A stretch of DNA of 51,097 nucleotides from NCBI GenBank assembly GCA_900754615.1, contig CAAEDN010000004.1, positions 1-51,097 of the forward strand, read 5' to 3'. Under the pieces are notes generated by a model that made no database searches, was not told the origin of the DNA, and worked only from the letters and a program-made list of their open reading frames with translations. Origin of the DNA: an uncultured Holdemanella sp. GTDB taxonomy: Bacteria; Bacillota_I; Bacilli_A; Erysipelotrichales; Erysipelotrichaceae. Position 1 is the first letter of the stretch. Each line of letters opens with the position of its first letter. This document shows positions 34,197-41,857 of the stretch, one piece after another. The position numbers and the translations under genes were made by a program.

Positions 34197-34224
34197 CCCA
34201 CCCTTTTTAAGTTTAGGGGTGGGG
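34197..34224 (-). other. GC-rich hairpin at the 5' end of the solute-binding-protein mRNA
   Basis: CCCACCC (34197-34203) and GGGTGGG (34217-34223) form a perfect seven-base-pair stem in an otherwise AT-rich gap. On the minus strand it starts at about the predicted transcription start and ends before the AGGGG ribosome-binding site. It has no T-run on either side, so it is not a terminator. Confidence 0.6.
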
Positions 34225-34229
34225 TAAAT

Positions 34230-34259
34230 TTTATAATACTTTCTATAATGAAAATGTAA
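34230..34259 (-). promoter_or_regulatory. probable promoter of the solute-binding protein-LuxR operon
   Basis: On the minus strand TTACAT (34259-34254), 18 bases and TATAAA (34235-34230). The start would be near 34223, at the foot of the GC-rich hairpin. Confidence 0.5.
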
Positions 34260-34276
34260 GTTGATTACATAAGTTT

Positions 34277-34290
34277 TGAAAGTGCTTTCT
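34277..34290. promoter_or_regulatory. cre-like palindrome (possible CcpA/LacI-type operator)
   Basis: TGAAAGTGCTTTCT differs at two positions from a strong catabolite-responsive element, TGAAAGCGCTTTCA. It lies in the divergent region between the sugar-binding-protein operon and the 13-gene plus-strand operon. Which of the two it serves is open. Confidence 0.4.
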
Positions 34291-34347
34291 AAATACAATA
34301 TAGCACAACTAAACAAGTCAATCAAATGAAGAAAGGAGGGAAATGAA

Positions 34348-34968
34348 ATGGGGTTGTTTTCTAAAAAGGAATGTGATGTGTGTAAAAAGAAGATGGCATT
34401 GATGGAAGGTTATAAATGTGCGGATGGTACGATTTGTAATGACTGTAAGAAAAAAATGTCACCATTATTTACAGACTACAAAAACACAACAATAACACAG
34501 ATCAAAGGGCAGCTAACATATCGTGAAGAAAACGCACAAAGAGTCAAAGTGTTTGTGGCAGCTGAAACGTTTGGTGAGTATCCAAAGGTAATGGTTGATC
34601 GAAAGCACAACTGGTTTGTCGTGACAAAAGCAACAAAGCTTAGTGATGAAAATCCAGATGTGTTTGACTTAAGCGACATTCAAAATGTTTTGGTAGAAAT
34701 TGAAGAGAATAAGCGAGAACTTCATTTCACAAATAAGAAAGGGAAGACTTGTTCCTACAAACCAGCAAGATACGAATTTACGTATCAATTCAAGGTAAAT
34801 ATTCAAATGAATCATCCATTCATCAAAATGATTTCTTTGAAGATTACCAAAGAGGATGTCAAGATCATTTCAGAAATGCAGGATAAAGAAGTAATGGTAC
34901 AGTCAAACGAAAAGTATCAGGAATCTTTACAGGTGGCAAACGCATTAAAGGATGCGCTTGAATCATAA
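34348..34968 (+). CDS. small zinc-ribbon (DUF4428-like) protein
   Basis: The 206-residue cytoplasmic protein begins MGLFSKKECDVCKKKMALM and carries two CxxC knuckles (C9/C12 and a second pair in TICNDCKKKMSP), matching DUF4428-type zinc ribbons. The rest is a mixed alpha/beta domain with FDLSDIQNVLVEIEENKREL and a C-terminal helix; no known catalytic motif is visible. No signal peptide or membrane helix. GAAAGGAGGG is a strong ribosome-binding site. It heads a 13-gene operon ending with SPFH, TFIIB-type zinc-ribbon and TPM genes. The function is unknown; zinc ribbons here recur with membrane-associated partners. Confidence 0.72.
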   Translation: MGLFSKKECDVCKKKMALMEGYKCADGTICNDCKKKMSPLFTDYKNTTITQIKGQLTYREENAQRVKVFVAAETFGEYPKVMVDRKHNWFVVTKATKLSDENPDVFDLSDIQNVLVEIEENKRELHFTNKKGKTCSYKPARYEFTYQFKVNIQMNHPFIKMISLKITKEDVKIISEMQDKEVMVQSNEKYQESLQVANALKDALES

Positions 34969-34995
34969 TAATGCACAGAAAAGGAGGAATCATAT

Positions 34996-35739
34996 ATGGC
35001 AAATACATGTGCAATTTGTGGTGCTACAATTAATGTTTTACAATCACAGAAATTAATGGATGGAAATTATATTTGTACAAAGGGTTGTCGTGCAAAAGGA
35101 TTAAAATATTACGACTATGTTCATTCTGATTTAGATAATGTCAAGGACCACATTCATCAAACTGAGGTGGGTACAAAGGTTTGGCAAGATTTAATGGAAC
35201 CTTTGAAAAAAACACGTGATAAAAATCAAAAGATGCAGTCTTTCCGCCCTATTTATATTGCACCAAGTCTAGGTTTGATTGCGGTTATTGAAGCTCGTGG
35301 AGGTTTGTTTAATACAAAAACATATGCGTGTGTATTCCGTCTAGAAAATCTTCAGCTTTACAGAACTGAAAGGATGCCCGCAAGAACAAGTGGTTCAGAT
35401 AAAGATAAAATGTGTGTTCACTTAGGTTTCGTACATACAAAAGGCTTAAATGATGTCTATATTCCATTTGATGATGAAACAAGATGTCATCAATGTGTGG
35501 ATTATTTGAATAAATTATTTGGCTTAGATGATTCATTTAGAAGTGGCATTAAAAAGTCTGTGACTCAATTTAAGGCAACAAAGAGTATGTGGGATTTAGC
35601 GAAAGCCAAAAAGAATGGAGAAGATTTAGAAGAAAAAGCGAAAGCGACAGTAGATGCGTTTGGGGCAACTATTATTGGAGATCGTACGCAATTTAAAGAT
35701 GCAGCCGATCAAGCTTTAGCTGGATATGACTTGGATTAA
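34996..35739 (+). CDS. zinc-ribbon protein, paralogue-like partner of the preceding gene
   Basis: The 247-residue protein starts MANTCAICGATINVLQSQKL, with one CxxC and a second group YICTKGC, so a small zinc ribbon is likely. A helical region with VWQDLMEPLKKTRDKN follows, then a beta-rich domain and a long charged C-terminal helix. It shares the ribbon-plus-domain layout of the previous protein but little sequence. AAAGGAGGAA precedes the start. It ends 14 bases inside the next gene, so translation is coupled. I do not recognise a function. Confidence 0.68.
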   Translation: MANTCAICGATINVLQSQKLMDGNYICTKGCRAKGLKYYDYVHSDLDNVKDHIHQTEVGTKVWQDLMEPLKKTRDKNQKMQSFRPIYIAPSLGLIAVIEARGGLFNTKTYACVFRLENLQLYRTERMPARTSGSDKDKMCVHLGFVHTKGLNDVYIPFDDETRCHQCVDYLNKLFGLDDSFRSGIKKSVTQFKATKSMWDLAKAKKNGEDLEEKAKATVDAFGATIIGDRTQFKDAADQALAGYDLD

Positions 35740-37012
35740 GCTTTGTTCAGTCGTGTTTCTTAGTTTGAGTCTAATATTTACAGGTTGTAAATCACAATCC
35801 AATGAAGAGGTGTATGTTTCAGATCTCTACAATATTCATGAAGAATACCAGGATGCATGGGGAAATGTTGGTAAGTACGACATTTCCTTGCCTTATATTC
35901 ATTGTGATTCAAAATCCGCAAAGAAGTTGAATCAGACAATTAAAAATGAATACAAGGATTTGATTCACACTTTAAATGAAGCAGAAGAAGAAAAGTATAC
36001 ATTACCAGATACAAGTATTAGCTATAAAGAATATTGGAACAAGAAAATGGTTTCTTTAGTCATCAAGGAAGAAGTGGAAGCGGATTATCCAAGATACAAA
36101 GTATATCATTTTGATTTTAAAACCAAGAAACGTGTTTCGAATAAGAAGCTTTATAAGAAATATAAAATCAATCAAAAGGATACGAAGGCATGGGCTGCAC
36201 AGGCTTTTGATCAAGAGTATGCCGATGAATATTATGACAATGTAAAGGAGTTAAGAGCGCAAACAATTTGTTCATTGCCTTCAAATCTGGATATGTATGT
36301 CCAAAAAGGGAAATTGAATATATTGATTCCTATCGCCACAAATTATGGTTCTGGAATTAAGGTGGTTTCCTACCAAGCAAAGCGTAAGAAATCTAATAAG
36401 ATAGAGGATTCGTCAACGTTTGATCAAACGACTTTGACATTAAAGAATAATAAAATTTCGCTTTACTATAGTGGAACCGATAAAACGTATAAGGTGCATG
36501 GATGTTTCAATGAATATAAACAGGTTCATGTATATGAGATTGGACCAGGTGTAACTTATGGATTTTTATTAACGACAAAGGGATTGGTGGAAGTCATTGC
36601 GATTGAGGATGGCTTGCCAATTAATCGAGTTTGTAGCCAAGGACCTTTATATGGGTTAGATAAAGTAAAAAGCCTTCGTAGTGGGCAGGCATTAACAGAA
36701 AAGGATCAGTTGATTGATTTATTTGATGCATTGAGAAATCAGCCATTTAAAAGTATGGAGGGTACATATACAAATGATGAGATAACCCTTCAAATTGAAG
36801 AGAATGGGAACTATGCATTGCAGGATACAGAGAATTCGTATTCAGGCCTACTGTTTGGTGTGGGCATGGAAGAAGAGGGTCTTGTATATGGATATGATGA
36901 CTATAATCAGGATGTCTTATCGTATTGTTATGTATTACCAATGTATAGTGAATTGAAAATAAAACATTTGTTTAAATATGACAAATTAGAATTGGAGTAT
37001 AAATATGAATAA
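35726..37012 (+). CDS. lipoprotein of unknown function
   Basis: A 428-residue predicted lipoprotein: hydrophobic signal peptide and lipobox FTGC (C21). The early mature region (ISLPYIHCDSKSAKKLNQTI...EYKDL) resembles the start of DUF3298/RsiV-like extracytoplasmic domains, where a beta-strand precedes 'AxxxNxxI', but this is a weak impression. The rest is rich in charged and aromatic residues without named motifs. The ATG lies inside the previous gene and lacks a good ribosome-binding site, implying translational coupling. The next lipoprotein gene overlaps its stop by eight bases. Confidence 0.7.
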   Translation: MTWIKLCSVVFLSLSLIFTGCKSQSNEEVYVSDLYNIHEEYQDAWGNVGKYDISLPYIHCDSKSAKKLNQTIKNEYKDLIHTLNEAEEEKYTLPDTSISYKEYWNKKMVSLVIKEEVEADYPRYKVYHFDFKTKKRVSNKKLYKKYKINQKDTKAWAAQAFDQEYADEYYDNVKELRAQTICSLPSNLDMYVQKGKLNILIPIATNYGSGIKVVSYQAKRKKSNKIEDSSTFDQTTLTLKNNKISLYYSGTDKTYKVHGCFNEYKQVHVYEIGPGVTYGFLLTTKGLVEVIAIEDGLPINRVCSQGPLYGLDKVKSLRSGQALTEKDQLIDLFDALRNQPFKSMEGTYTNDEITLQIEENGNYALQDTENSYSGLLFGVGMEEEGLVYGYDDYNQDVLSYCYVLPMYSELKIKHLFKYDKLELEYKYE

Positions 37013-37649
37013 AAAAGTATTAGTAAGTGCATTCGCACTAAGTATGGTATTTGGATTGACAGGTTGTTCCAGTGAAAAGCCAGAAGAAAAAAAGGAAGAT
37101 ACAAAGGTTGCAGAAAAGAAGGAAGAGAAAAAAGAAGAGAAGAAAGAGGAAAAAAAGGAAGAAAGTACAGATGCTGTATTAGTAAGAGAAATTTCGAGTA
37201 AGACATATACAGTCACAATTCCTGAGCTTACTTCATTCTATACACCAAGTAGAGATGGTTTAGAAGTTAAAACAGAAGTAAATGAGCAACAAATCTCATA
37301 TACGCTTGAAGATGAATTTGGTGATTTTAAAATGGCTATTTATGTAAATCCAATCAGTGCTGAGAGTGCAGAAGCCTATGCGAATCGTATTAATGAAGGA
37401 TTTAAGGATGATGAATCGAAACAATATAAGCCTAGCACAGTGGGGGATTTCAGTGGTTTTAGAAAAGTGACTACAAGTGAAAATCCTAGCTTCAAATGTA
37501 AAGATAACTTGTTGTTGGATTTTGAAAGTGTGGATGGATCTAATGTAGTGATGTCTGTAACAGTAGAACAATTCTATGATACAGATATAGCGGATATGGA
37601 AGTAGCAATGAAGGCTATTTTGGGCAATATGAAAGTTGAGGTTAAGTAG
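37005..37649 (+). CDS. Lys/Glu-linker lipoprotein, array copy 1
   Basis: A 214-residue lipoprotein with lipobox LTGC (C21), a linker of about 35 residues made almost only of K and E, and one globular domain (about residues 65-214). The domain shows the array pattern: TVTIPELTSFYTP, an alternating beta segment, ESAEAYANRINEGF, YKPSTVGDFSGFRK, a final strand NVVMSVTVEQ and a closing helix AMKAILGNMKVE. This order is reminiscent of PsbP/Mog1-like folds (inference). GGAG is the ribosome-binding site in the preceding gene. The coding strand of the linker is an uninterrupted 54-base purine run (37112-37165). Confidence 0.75.
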   Translation: MNKKVLVSAFALSMVFGLTGCSSEKPEEKKEDTKVAEKKEEKKEEKKEEKKEESTDAVLVREISSKTYTVTIPELTSFYTPSRDGLEVKTEVNEQQISYTLEDEFGDFKMAIYVNPISAESAEAYANRINEGFKDDESKQYKPSTVGDFSGFRKVTTSENPSFKCKDNLLLDFESVDGSNVVMSVTVEQFYDTDIADMEVAMKAILGNMKVEVK

Positions 37650-37651
37650 TC

Positions 37652-38299
37652 ATGAACACAAACTTTGTGAAGAGCTTATTAGTAATCGGAATGGGCTTGA
37701 GTTTAGCTGCTTGTTCATCGAATGATCCAGAGCCTAAAAAGGAAGATACAAAGGTTGTTGAAGCTAAAAAGGAAGAAAAGAAAGAGGAAAAGAAAGAAGA
37801 GAAAACAACGGATTTTGTGGTAAGTAAAAACTACAACAAAAAGTATGAAATCATCATCACAATGCCTCAAGACTTCACAACGATTTATACACCAGCTGAT
37901 GGTGTAGAGGTTACCGGAGAGATTGTGAATGATTCTTTTATTCGCTATAGCTTTGAAAATAAGGAAGCTGATACGAAAAAGATTGCGGCTATTGAAGCTA
38001 GTGCAGATGCGACAGCGGATGAAGTGGCTGAAACCTTCAATAAAGGTGAGGAAGATGAGAGTAAGCTTTATAAACCTTATCAGGTTGGAAACTATACAGG
38101 CGTAAATAAGATTCAAGATTATTCTTATGATGATTATGTAACATACAATATGTATTTTAATTTGGATCGAGATGGTTTTAAAGGAACAATTAAGGTTGTT
38201 GTTGAAAAGCTAAAAGCGGAAGCCGATGATTCGGATACAGAAGCAATCATTACAGCGATTTTGGATAATGTAAAAGTCGAAAAGAAGAAATGTGAGTAA
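37652..38299 (+). CDS. Lys/Glu-linker lipoprotein, array copy 2
   Basis: A 215-residue lipoprotein with lipobox LAAC (C21), a K/E linker, and one domain. Conserved marks are IITMPQDFTTIYTPADG, ADEVAETFNKGEEDESK, LYKPYQVGNYTGVNK and IITAILDNVKVEKK. It starts two bases after copy 1, with GAGG in the end of that gene. The domain is the most divergent of the early copies; YFNLDRDGFKG replaces the usual DYxVxxxNVV strand. Confidence 0.75.
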   Translation: MNTNFVKSLLVIGMGLSLAACSSNDPEPKKEDTKVVEAKKEEKKEEKKEEKTTDFVVSKNYNKKYEIIITMPQDFTTIYTPADGVEVTGEIVNDSFIRYSFENKEADTKKIAAIEASADATADEVAETFNKGEEDESKLYKPYQVGNYTGVNKIQDYSYDDYVTYNMYFNLDRDGFKGTIKVVVEKLKAEADDSDTEAIITAILDNVKVEKKKCE

Positions 38300-38303
38300 G
38301 CCT

Positions 38304-38903
38304 ATGAATCATAAGCTAGCTAAGATCTTGCTTGCGCTAGGTATAGGCTTAAGCCTAGTTTCTTGTGCAAAAAAGCCAGAAGAACCAAGGTCTTCACAAG
38401 TGAAAAAAGAAGAGAAGGTAAAGATTGGCGAAATGACTGGAGTCGCACAAATGAATGGCTATTTCATTAAGATGACAATGCCAGATTTGTTGTCGATTTA
38501 TACACCGAAACAAGAAGGCTTAAACATATCGGGTAAGCTAGAGGGTGGCCGTATCCTTAAATATGATTTACATTCGGATGATCGTACGTATATCACGCGA
38601 ATTTCAATTGATTGTGATTATCGTAAGGCGGCTAAGGAAACAGCGGATGTCTTGAATGCAGGTTTTGAAGATGAAGCAGATCAATATAAGGCATTTACGA
38701 TTGGTAAGTATTCGGGTTATAAGAAAACGACGGTATATGATTCGTCTGATAAAACCTATTCTAAGATGTTGATCGATTATCCGGTTGGTGAAGATAATGT
38801 TGTCTTACAAATTTACGTAGAACAAGAAAAAGCCAATGATTTGGATGAGGTAACATTAGCTATTTTGGATAATATCGTTGTTGAAATTTGTATGGAAGAG
38901 TAG
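38304..38903 (+). CDS. Lys/Glu-linker lipoprotein, array copy 3
   Basis: About 199 residues, lipobox LVSC (C21), a shorter linker of roughly 20 residues, and the array domain with IKMTMPDLLSIYTPKQEG, AKETADVLNAGFEDEADQYK, FTIGKYSGYKK, DYPVGEDNVVLQIYVEQ and TLAILDNIVVE. A GTG at 38292 overlaps the previous stop and would add four residues; the ATG at 38304 gives an N-terminus that aligns with the other copies. Translation is probably coupled either way. Confidence 0.72.
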   Translation: MNHKLAKILLALGIGLSLVSCAKKPEEPRSSQVKKEEKVKIGEMTGVAQMNGYFIKMTMPDLLSIYTPKQEGLNISGKLEGGRILKYDLHSDDRTYITRISIDCDYRKAAKETADVLNAGFEDEADQYKAFTIGKYSGYKKTTVYDSSDKTYSKMLIDYPVGEDNVVLQIYVEQEKANDLDEVTLAILDNIVVEICMEE

Positions 38904-38912
38904 GTGATAAGA

Positions 38913-39605
38913 GTGAAAAGGAATAAGTTATTAACTGGCTTCTTGGTTTTGGGTATGGGACTAAGTTTAGTGGCTTGTTCATCAAATGAGCCAAAGACTA
39001 AGGTAGCTGAAGAAAAGAAAATAGAAGAGACTAAGGCAATCGAAGAAAAAGAAGAAAAGGTAAAAGAAGAAAAGGTAAAAGAAGAGAAGAAGGAAGAAGA
39101 AAAGGCTAAGGCAGCTGAGGAAGAAAAAGAAAAGGATAGTACGATTATTAGTTATGCGAATAAAAAGGTAAGAGTTACTTTACCTAAAGATTTGACTTCT
39201 TTCCATACGCCGGCTAGAGAAATTTCTAGATATAGCTATATGGAAGAATCGAATGTTCTTGGTTATTCATTGTATGCGAAAGATCGTACGTTCACCATTC
39301 ATTTCTCAATTGGAACGGATGGCTGGGATTCAGCAGAGGCCGCCAGTATTTCTCACAACAAGGTTTGTAAGGATGAATCAAAAATGTATGAGCCATGTAC
39401 TGTAGGTGAATATTCTGGATATAAGTATGTGGTGTCAAGTGATAAATCGATTGAATATCATTATGTGCTTGATTATCTAGTGGATGGTCAAGATGTCGTA
39501 CTAACCATTCGTGAAGAATTACGTGATGATGACGATACTTCCTTGTTAGAGCCATTGTTGCTGGATGTCGTACATAATTTAAAGATTGAATTAATAGGAG
39601 AATAA
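38913..39605 (+). CDS. Lys/Glu-linker lipoprotein, array copy 4
   Basis: About 230 residues. The signal peptide (KRNKLLTGFLVLGMGLSLVAC) is almost identical in protein and DNA to that of copy 5. The K/E/A linker is the longest in the array (about 50 residues). The domain has VRVTLPKDLTSFHTPAREI, CKDESKMYEPCTVGEYSGYK, DYLVDGQDVVLTI and a closing helix with NLKIELIGE. A GTG at 38904 is an alternative start; the GTG at 38913 has AGGTGA upstream and aligns with copy 5. Confidence 0.72.
   Translation: MKRNKLLTGFLVLGMGLSLVACSSNEPKTKVAEEKKIEETKAIEEKEEKVKEEKVKEEKKEEEKAKAAEEEKEKDSTIISYANKKVRVTLPKDLTSFHTPAREISRYSYMEESNVLGYSLYAKDRTFTIHFSIGTDGWDSAEAASISHNKVCKDESKMYEPCTVGEYSGYKYVVSSDKSIEYHYVLDYLVDGQDVVLTIREELRDDDDTSLLEPLLLDVVHNLKIELIGE
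38921..38980 (+). repeat. 60-base signal-peptide repeat, copy A
   Basis: This segment and 39615-39674 are identical at 57 of 60 positions. Both encode residues NKLLTGFLVLGMGLSLVACS of the lipoprotein signal peptide. The sequence after the repeat diverges much more. Confidence 0.85.
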
Positions 39606-39606
39606 T

Positions 39607-40758
39607 ATGAATCGGAATAAGTTATTAACCGGCTTCTTAGTTTTGGGTATGGGACTGAGTTTAGTGGCTTGTTCTAGTGATAAGCCCGAGTCTAAAAAAG
39701 AAGAGGCTAAGGTAGCAGAAAAGAAAAAAGAAGAGAAACAAATTGTTACACAGGATCGAACAGCTAAATTGAGTATTGTTGAAGATCTATCTCCTTATTT
39801 TACTTCATCTAGAGAGGGTGTAGGTAAAATGGAGAGTATGGTAAAGGATAATGGTTCGATTATCTATAAGTGTTTAAATGAAGAGAATAAGTATGAGTTG
39901 AATGCTGAAATTAAATTGTTGTCGTCTAGCTCAGCTGAAAAGAGTGCGGATCTGCAGAATTCAATGTATGGTGAAAATGACGAAGATAAAAAGTATAAGC
40001 CTTGTACGTTTGAGGGCTTTGATGCGTATAGTCATACCATTAATCTAGGTACAGTTGAAAATACTAGACTTCACTATTATGTGGATTATCCAGTCGAGGA
40101 TATCAACAAAGTCGTTTCTATCGAAATCAACCAGAAGAATGATAAAGAAAAGGATACTTCTGATTTAGAACCTTTTGCGAAGGCTATTGTTAAAAATATG
40201 AAGTTGGAAAAGGTGAAGGAAGAAAAGAAAGAGGAAGTAAAGAAGGAAGTTAAAGAAGAGAAGAAGGATGAAAACAGCAAGGAAATTGTTGGTGAATCGT
40301 CCCGTGCAAAATTAACTTTACCAAGGGATTTGACTTCGTTCTATACGCCAAGTATGGAGTATGACACAATCAAGGGAAATCAGGATAAGGGAAATGTTGG
40401 TTATACATTAAGTAGAGAAGATCCTAAGCGTACAGTAAGTGTTTCTATATGCACGGATTCAAGTGATACGCTTGAAGAGGCTATCGTCTTCCATAATGAG
40501 CATTTAAGTAAAGGAGAAGAGCCATTCACAGAATATACACTTGGTGAATATTCGGGTTATCGTGCTACAAGATATACGAATTATTGGAATAGTGCCAATG
40601 ATACAACGTATATGTATAAGTTAAGTTATCTAGTAGGCGATAAAAATGTGATCTTGTCATGTCATGTAACGCTTCGTGATAATTCAGATGATTCGACAGG
40701 TTTAGAAGATGTAATGTTAGCAACTTTACGTCAATTAAAAGTAGAAATCAAAGAATAG
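39607..40758 (+). CDS. two-domain Lys/Glu-linker lipoprotein, array copies 5 and 6 fused
   Basis: The 383-residue protein has lipobox LVAC (C22), a K/E linker, a first array domain (about residues 48-198, with YFTSSREGVGK, YKPCTFEGFDAYS, DYPVEDINKVVSIEI and AIVKNMKLEK), then a second K/E linker and a second array domain (about 235-383, with LTLPRDLTSFYTPS, YTLGEYSGYR, SYLVGDKNVILSCHV and LRQLKVEIKE). The second linker resembles those that follow the lipidated cysteines, so the gene looks like a fusion of two neighbouring copies with loss of the inner signal peptide. The second domain is closest to copy 4. AGGAG ribosome-binding site. Confidence 0.78.
   Translation: MNRNKLLTGFLVLGMGLSLVACSSDKPESKKEEAKVAEKKKEEKQIVTQDRTAKLSIVEDLSPYFTSSREGVGKMESMVKDNGSIIYKCLNEENKYELNAEIKLLSSSSAEKSADLQNSMYGENDEDKKYKPCTFEGFDAYSHTINLGTVENTRLHYYVDYPVEDINKVVSIEINQKNDKEKDTSDLEPFAKAIVKNMKLEKVKEEKKEEVKKEVKEEKKDENSKEIVGESSRAKLTLPRDLTSFYTPSMEYDTIKGNQDKGNVGYTLSREDPKRTVSVSICTDSSDTLEEAIVFHNEHLSKGEEPFTEYTLGEYSGYRATRYTNYWNSANDTTYMYKLSYLVGDKNVILSCHVTLRDNSDDSTGLEDVMLATLRQLKVEIKE
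39615..39674 (+). repeat. 60-base signal-peptide repeat, copy B
   Basis: Partner of 38921-38980, with three mismatches in 60 bases (third positions of codons). It marks a recent duplication or gene conversion between neighbouring lipoprotein genes. Confidence 0.85.
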
Positions 40759-40769
40759 GAGAGCATAAT

Positions 40770-41384
40770 ATGAAAAATAATAAGTTATTAACAAGCCTGT
40801 TTGTGCTTGGTATGGGTTTGAGTCTAGTTGCGTGTGGTGCAAGTGATGGTGGTACGACTACAAAGACGGATGGTACAAAAACGGCAGAGAAGAAAGAGGA
40901 GCAGCAGTTTGCGGATCGAAAAGAGTATGAAACGGAAGGTCTAGCTTGTAATTTTAAAATGCCAAACTTGGATTCTTTCTATTTAGTAAAGGGTTTAGAG
41001 AAGCCTGTCTATAATACGGAATTATCGCTTGGAAACACAAAATATGAAGTCTATGATGATTATCTTCCTGTTCTTCTAGTATATGTTGGAGATGATGCAT
41101 TCGCAGAATGGAATGATGGATATACTATAGAAGAACTTGCGACAAAGGATTTAGATGGAGAAGCCGACTATAAAGAAACAAAAGTGGGTGGCTATAGAGC
41201 TTTAGTTGCAGATTTATCAGACGAGGATAGCTTAAAGAAAGAATACTATATTGAACATCCAGATCTAACAAATGGAATCGTTTGTATTGAAGTCAATGAA
41301 TATGATGATAATGATATTTCTGATGAATTGGCAGAAGCGATTATTAAAGAGTTCAAAGTTGTTGAGCTTTTAGATGTTGAATAA
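40770..41384 (+). CDS. array lipoprotein, copy 7
   Basis: A 204-residue lipoprotein with signal peptide KNNKLLTSLFVLGMGLSLVAC, lipobox cysteine C22, and a linker rich in T, K and D rather than pure K/E. The domain is a diverged array member: ACNFKMPNLDSFYLVKGLE, a YEVYDDYLPVLLVYVG strand, YKETKVGGYRALVADL, EHPDLTNGIVCIEV and ELAEAIIKEFKVVE. It forms a subgroup with the next gene. GGAGAG precedes the ATG. Confidence 0.75.
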   Translation: MKNNKLLTSLFVLGMGLSLVACGASDGGTTTKTDGTKTAEKKEEQQFADRKEYETEGLACNFKMPNLDSFYLVKGLEKPVYNTELSLGNTKYEVYDDYLPVLLVYVGDDAFAEWNDGYTIEELATKDLDGEADYKETKVGGYRALVADLSDEDSLKKEYYIEHPDLTNGIVCIEVNEYDDNDISDELAEAIIKEFKVVELLDVE

Positions 41385-41386
41385 TT

Positions 41387-41848
41387 GTGTTTGATACCAA
41401 AAGAAAAGAGTTGAATGTGCAGGGATTGGCTTGTACATTCACTCTTCCGAATGTGGATGCGTATTTTCTTGTGAATGATGAGCCTGTTTTGTATAAAAGT
41501 AAAGTGGTTGCTTCAGGTGTGATGTATCGCATTCTAGGTGAGAATACAGATATTGTAGTATTTGTGGATACGATTCCTTATATTGAACATAATGCGATGT
41601 CCTATGATGAGGTTGTTCATGTTGAGTTTGAAAATCTGCCTTATAAAGAAGTAGAGATACTTCCTTATAAGGCATGTGTGGTTGAGCAAGAGGATGTATA
41701 TTACACTAAACGTACGTATCTTGTAAATTATTTGAGTCTGTCTAGTGGTGTACTGAGAATAGAAATTTTGAGTCATTCAAATGAATTTGATTCTTTAGTA
41801 AGTGCAATAGTAAAAGAAATACAAGTAAAAACAATAGAAGAATGGTAG
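41387..41848 (+). CDS. array domain protein without signal peptide, copy 8
   Basis: The 153-residue frame aligns along its length with the domain of the preceding gene (GLACTFTLPNVDAYFLV versus GLACNFKMPNLDSFYLV, then ILPYKACVVE and LVSAIVKEIQVKTIEE). It has no signal peptide, lipobox or linker. The start is a GTG three bases after the previous stop with no ribosome-binding site, so translation depends on coupling. It may be a truncated copy or a product retained in the cytoplasm. It ends ten bases before the SPFH gene. Confidence 0.6.
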   Translation: MFDTKRKELNVQGLACTFTLPNVDAYFLVNDEPVLYKSKVVASGVMYRILGENTDIVVFVDTIPYIEHNAMSYDEVVHVEFENLPYKEVEILPYKACVVEQEDVYYTKRTYLVNYLSLSSGVLRIEILSHSNEFDSLVSAIVKEIQVKTIEEW

Positions 41849-41857
41849 GTAAATAAT

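Noticed and set aside
37112..37165. Slippery A-AAA-AAG heptamer in the K/E linker, possibly for -1 frameshifting
   Set aside because: Such heptamers are expected by chance in K/E codon runs; the following hairpin is only five pairs, and no useful alternative frame follows.
36928..37216. Antisense frames rich in Ser/Phe/Leu opposite the lipoprotein linker
   Set aside because: They are shadows of the purine-rich K/E-coding strand, with no ribosome-binding site or promoter and no family resemblance.
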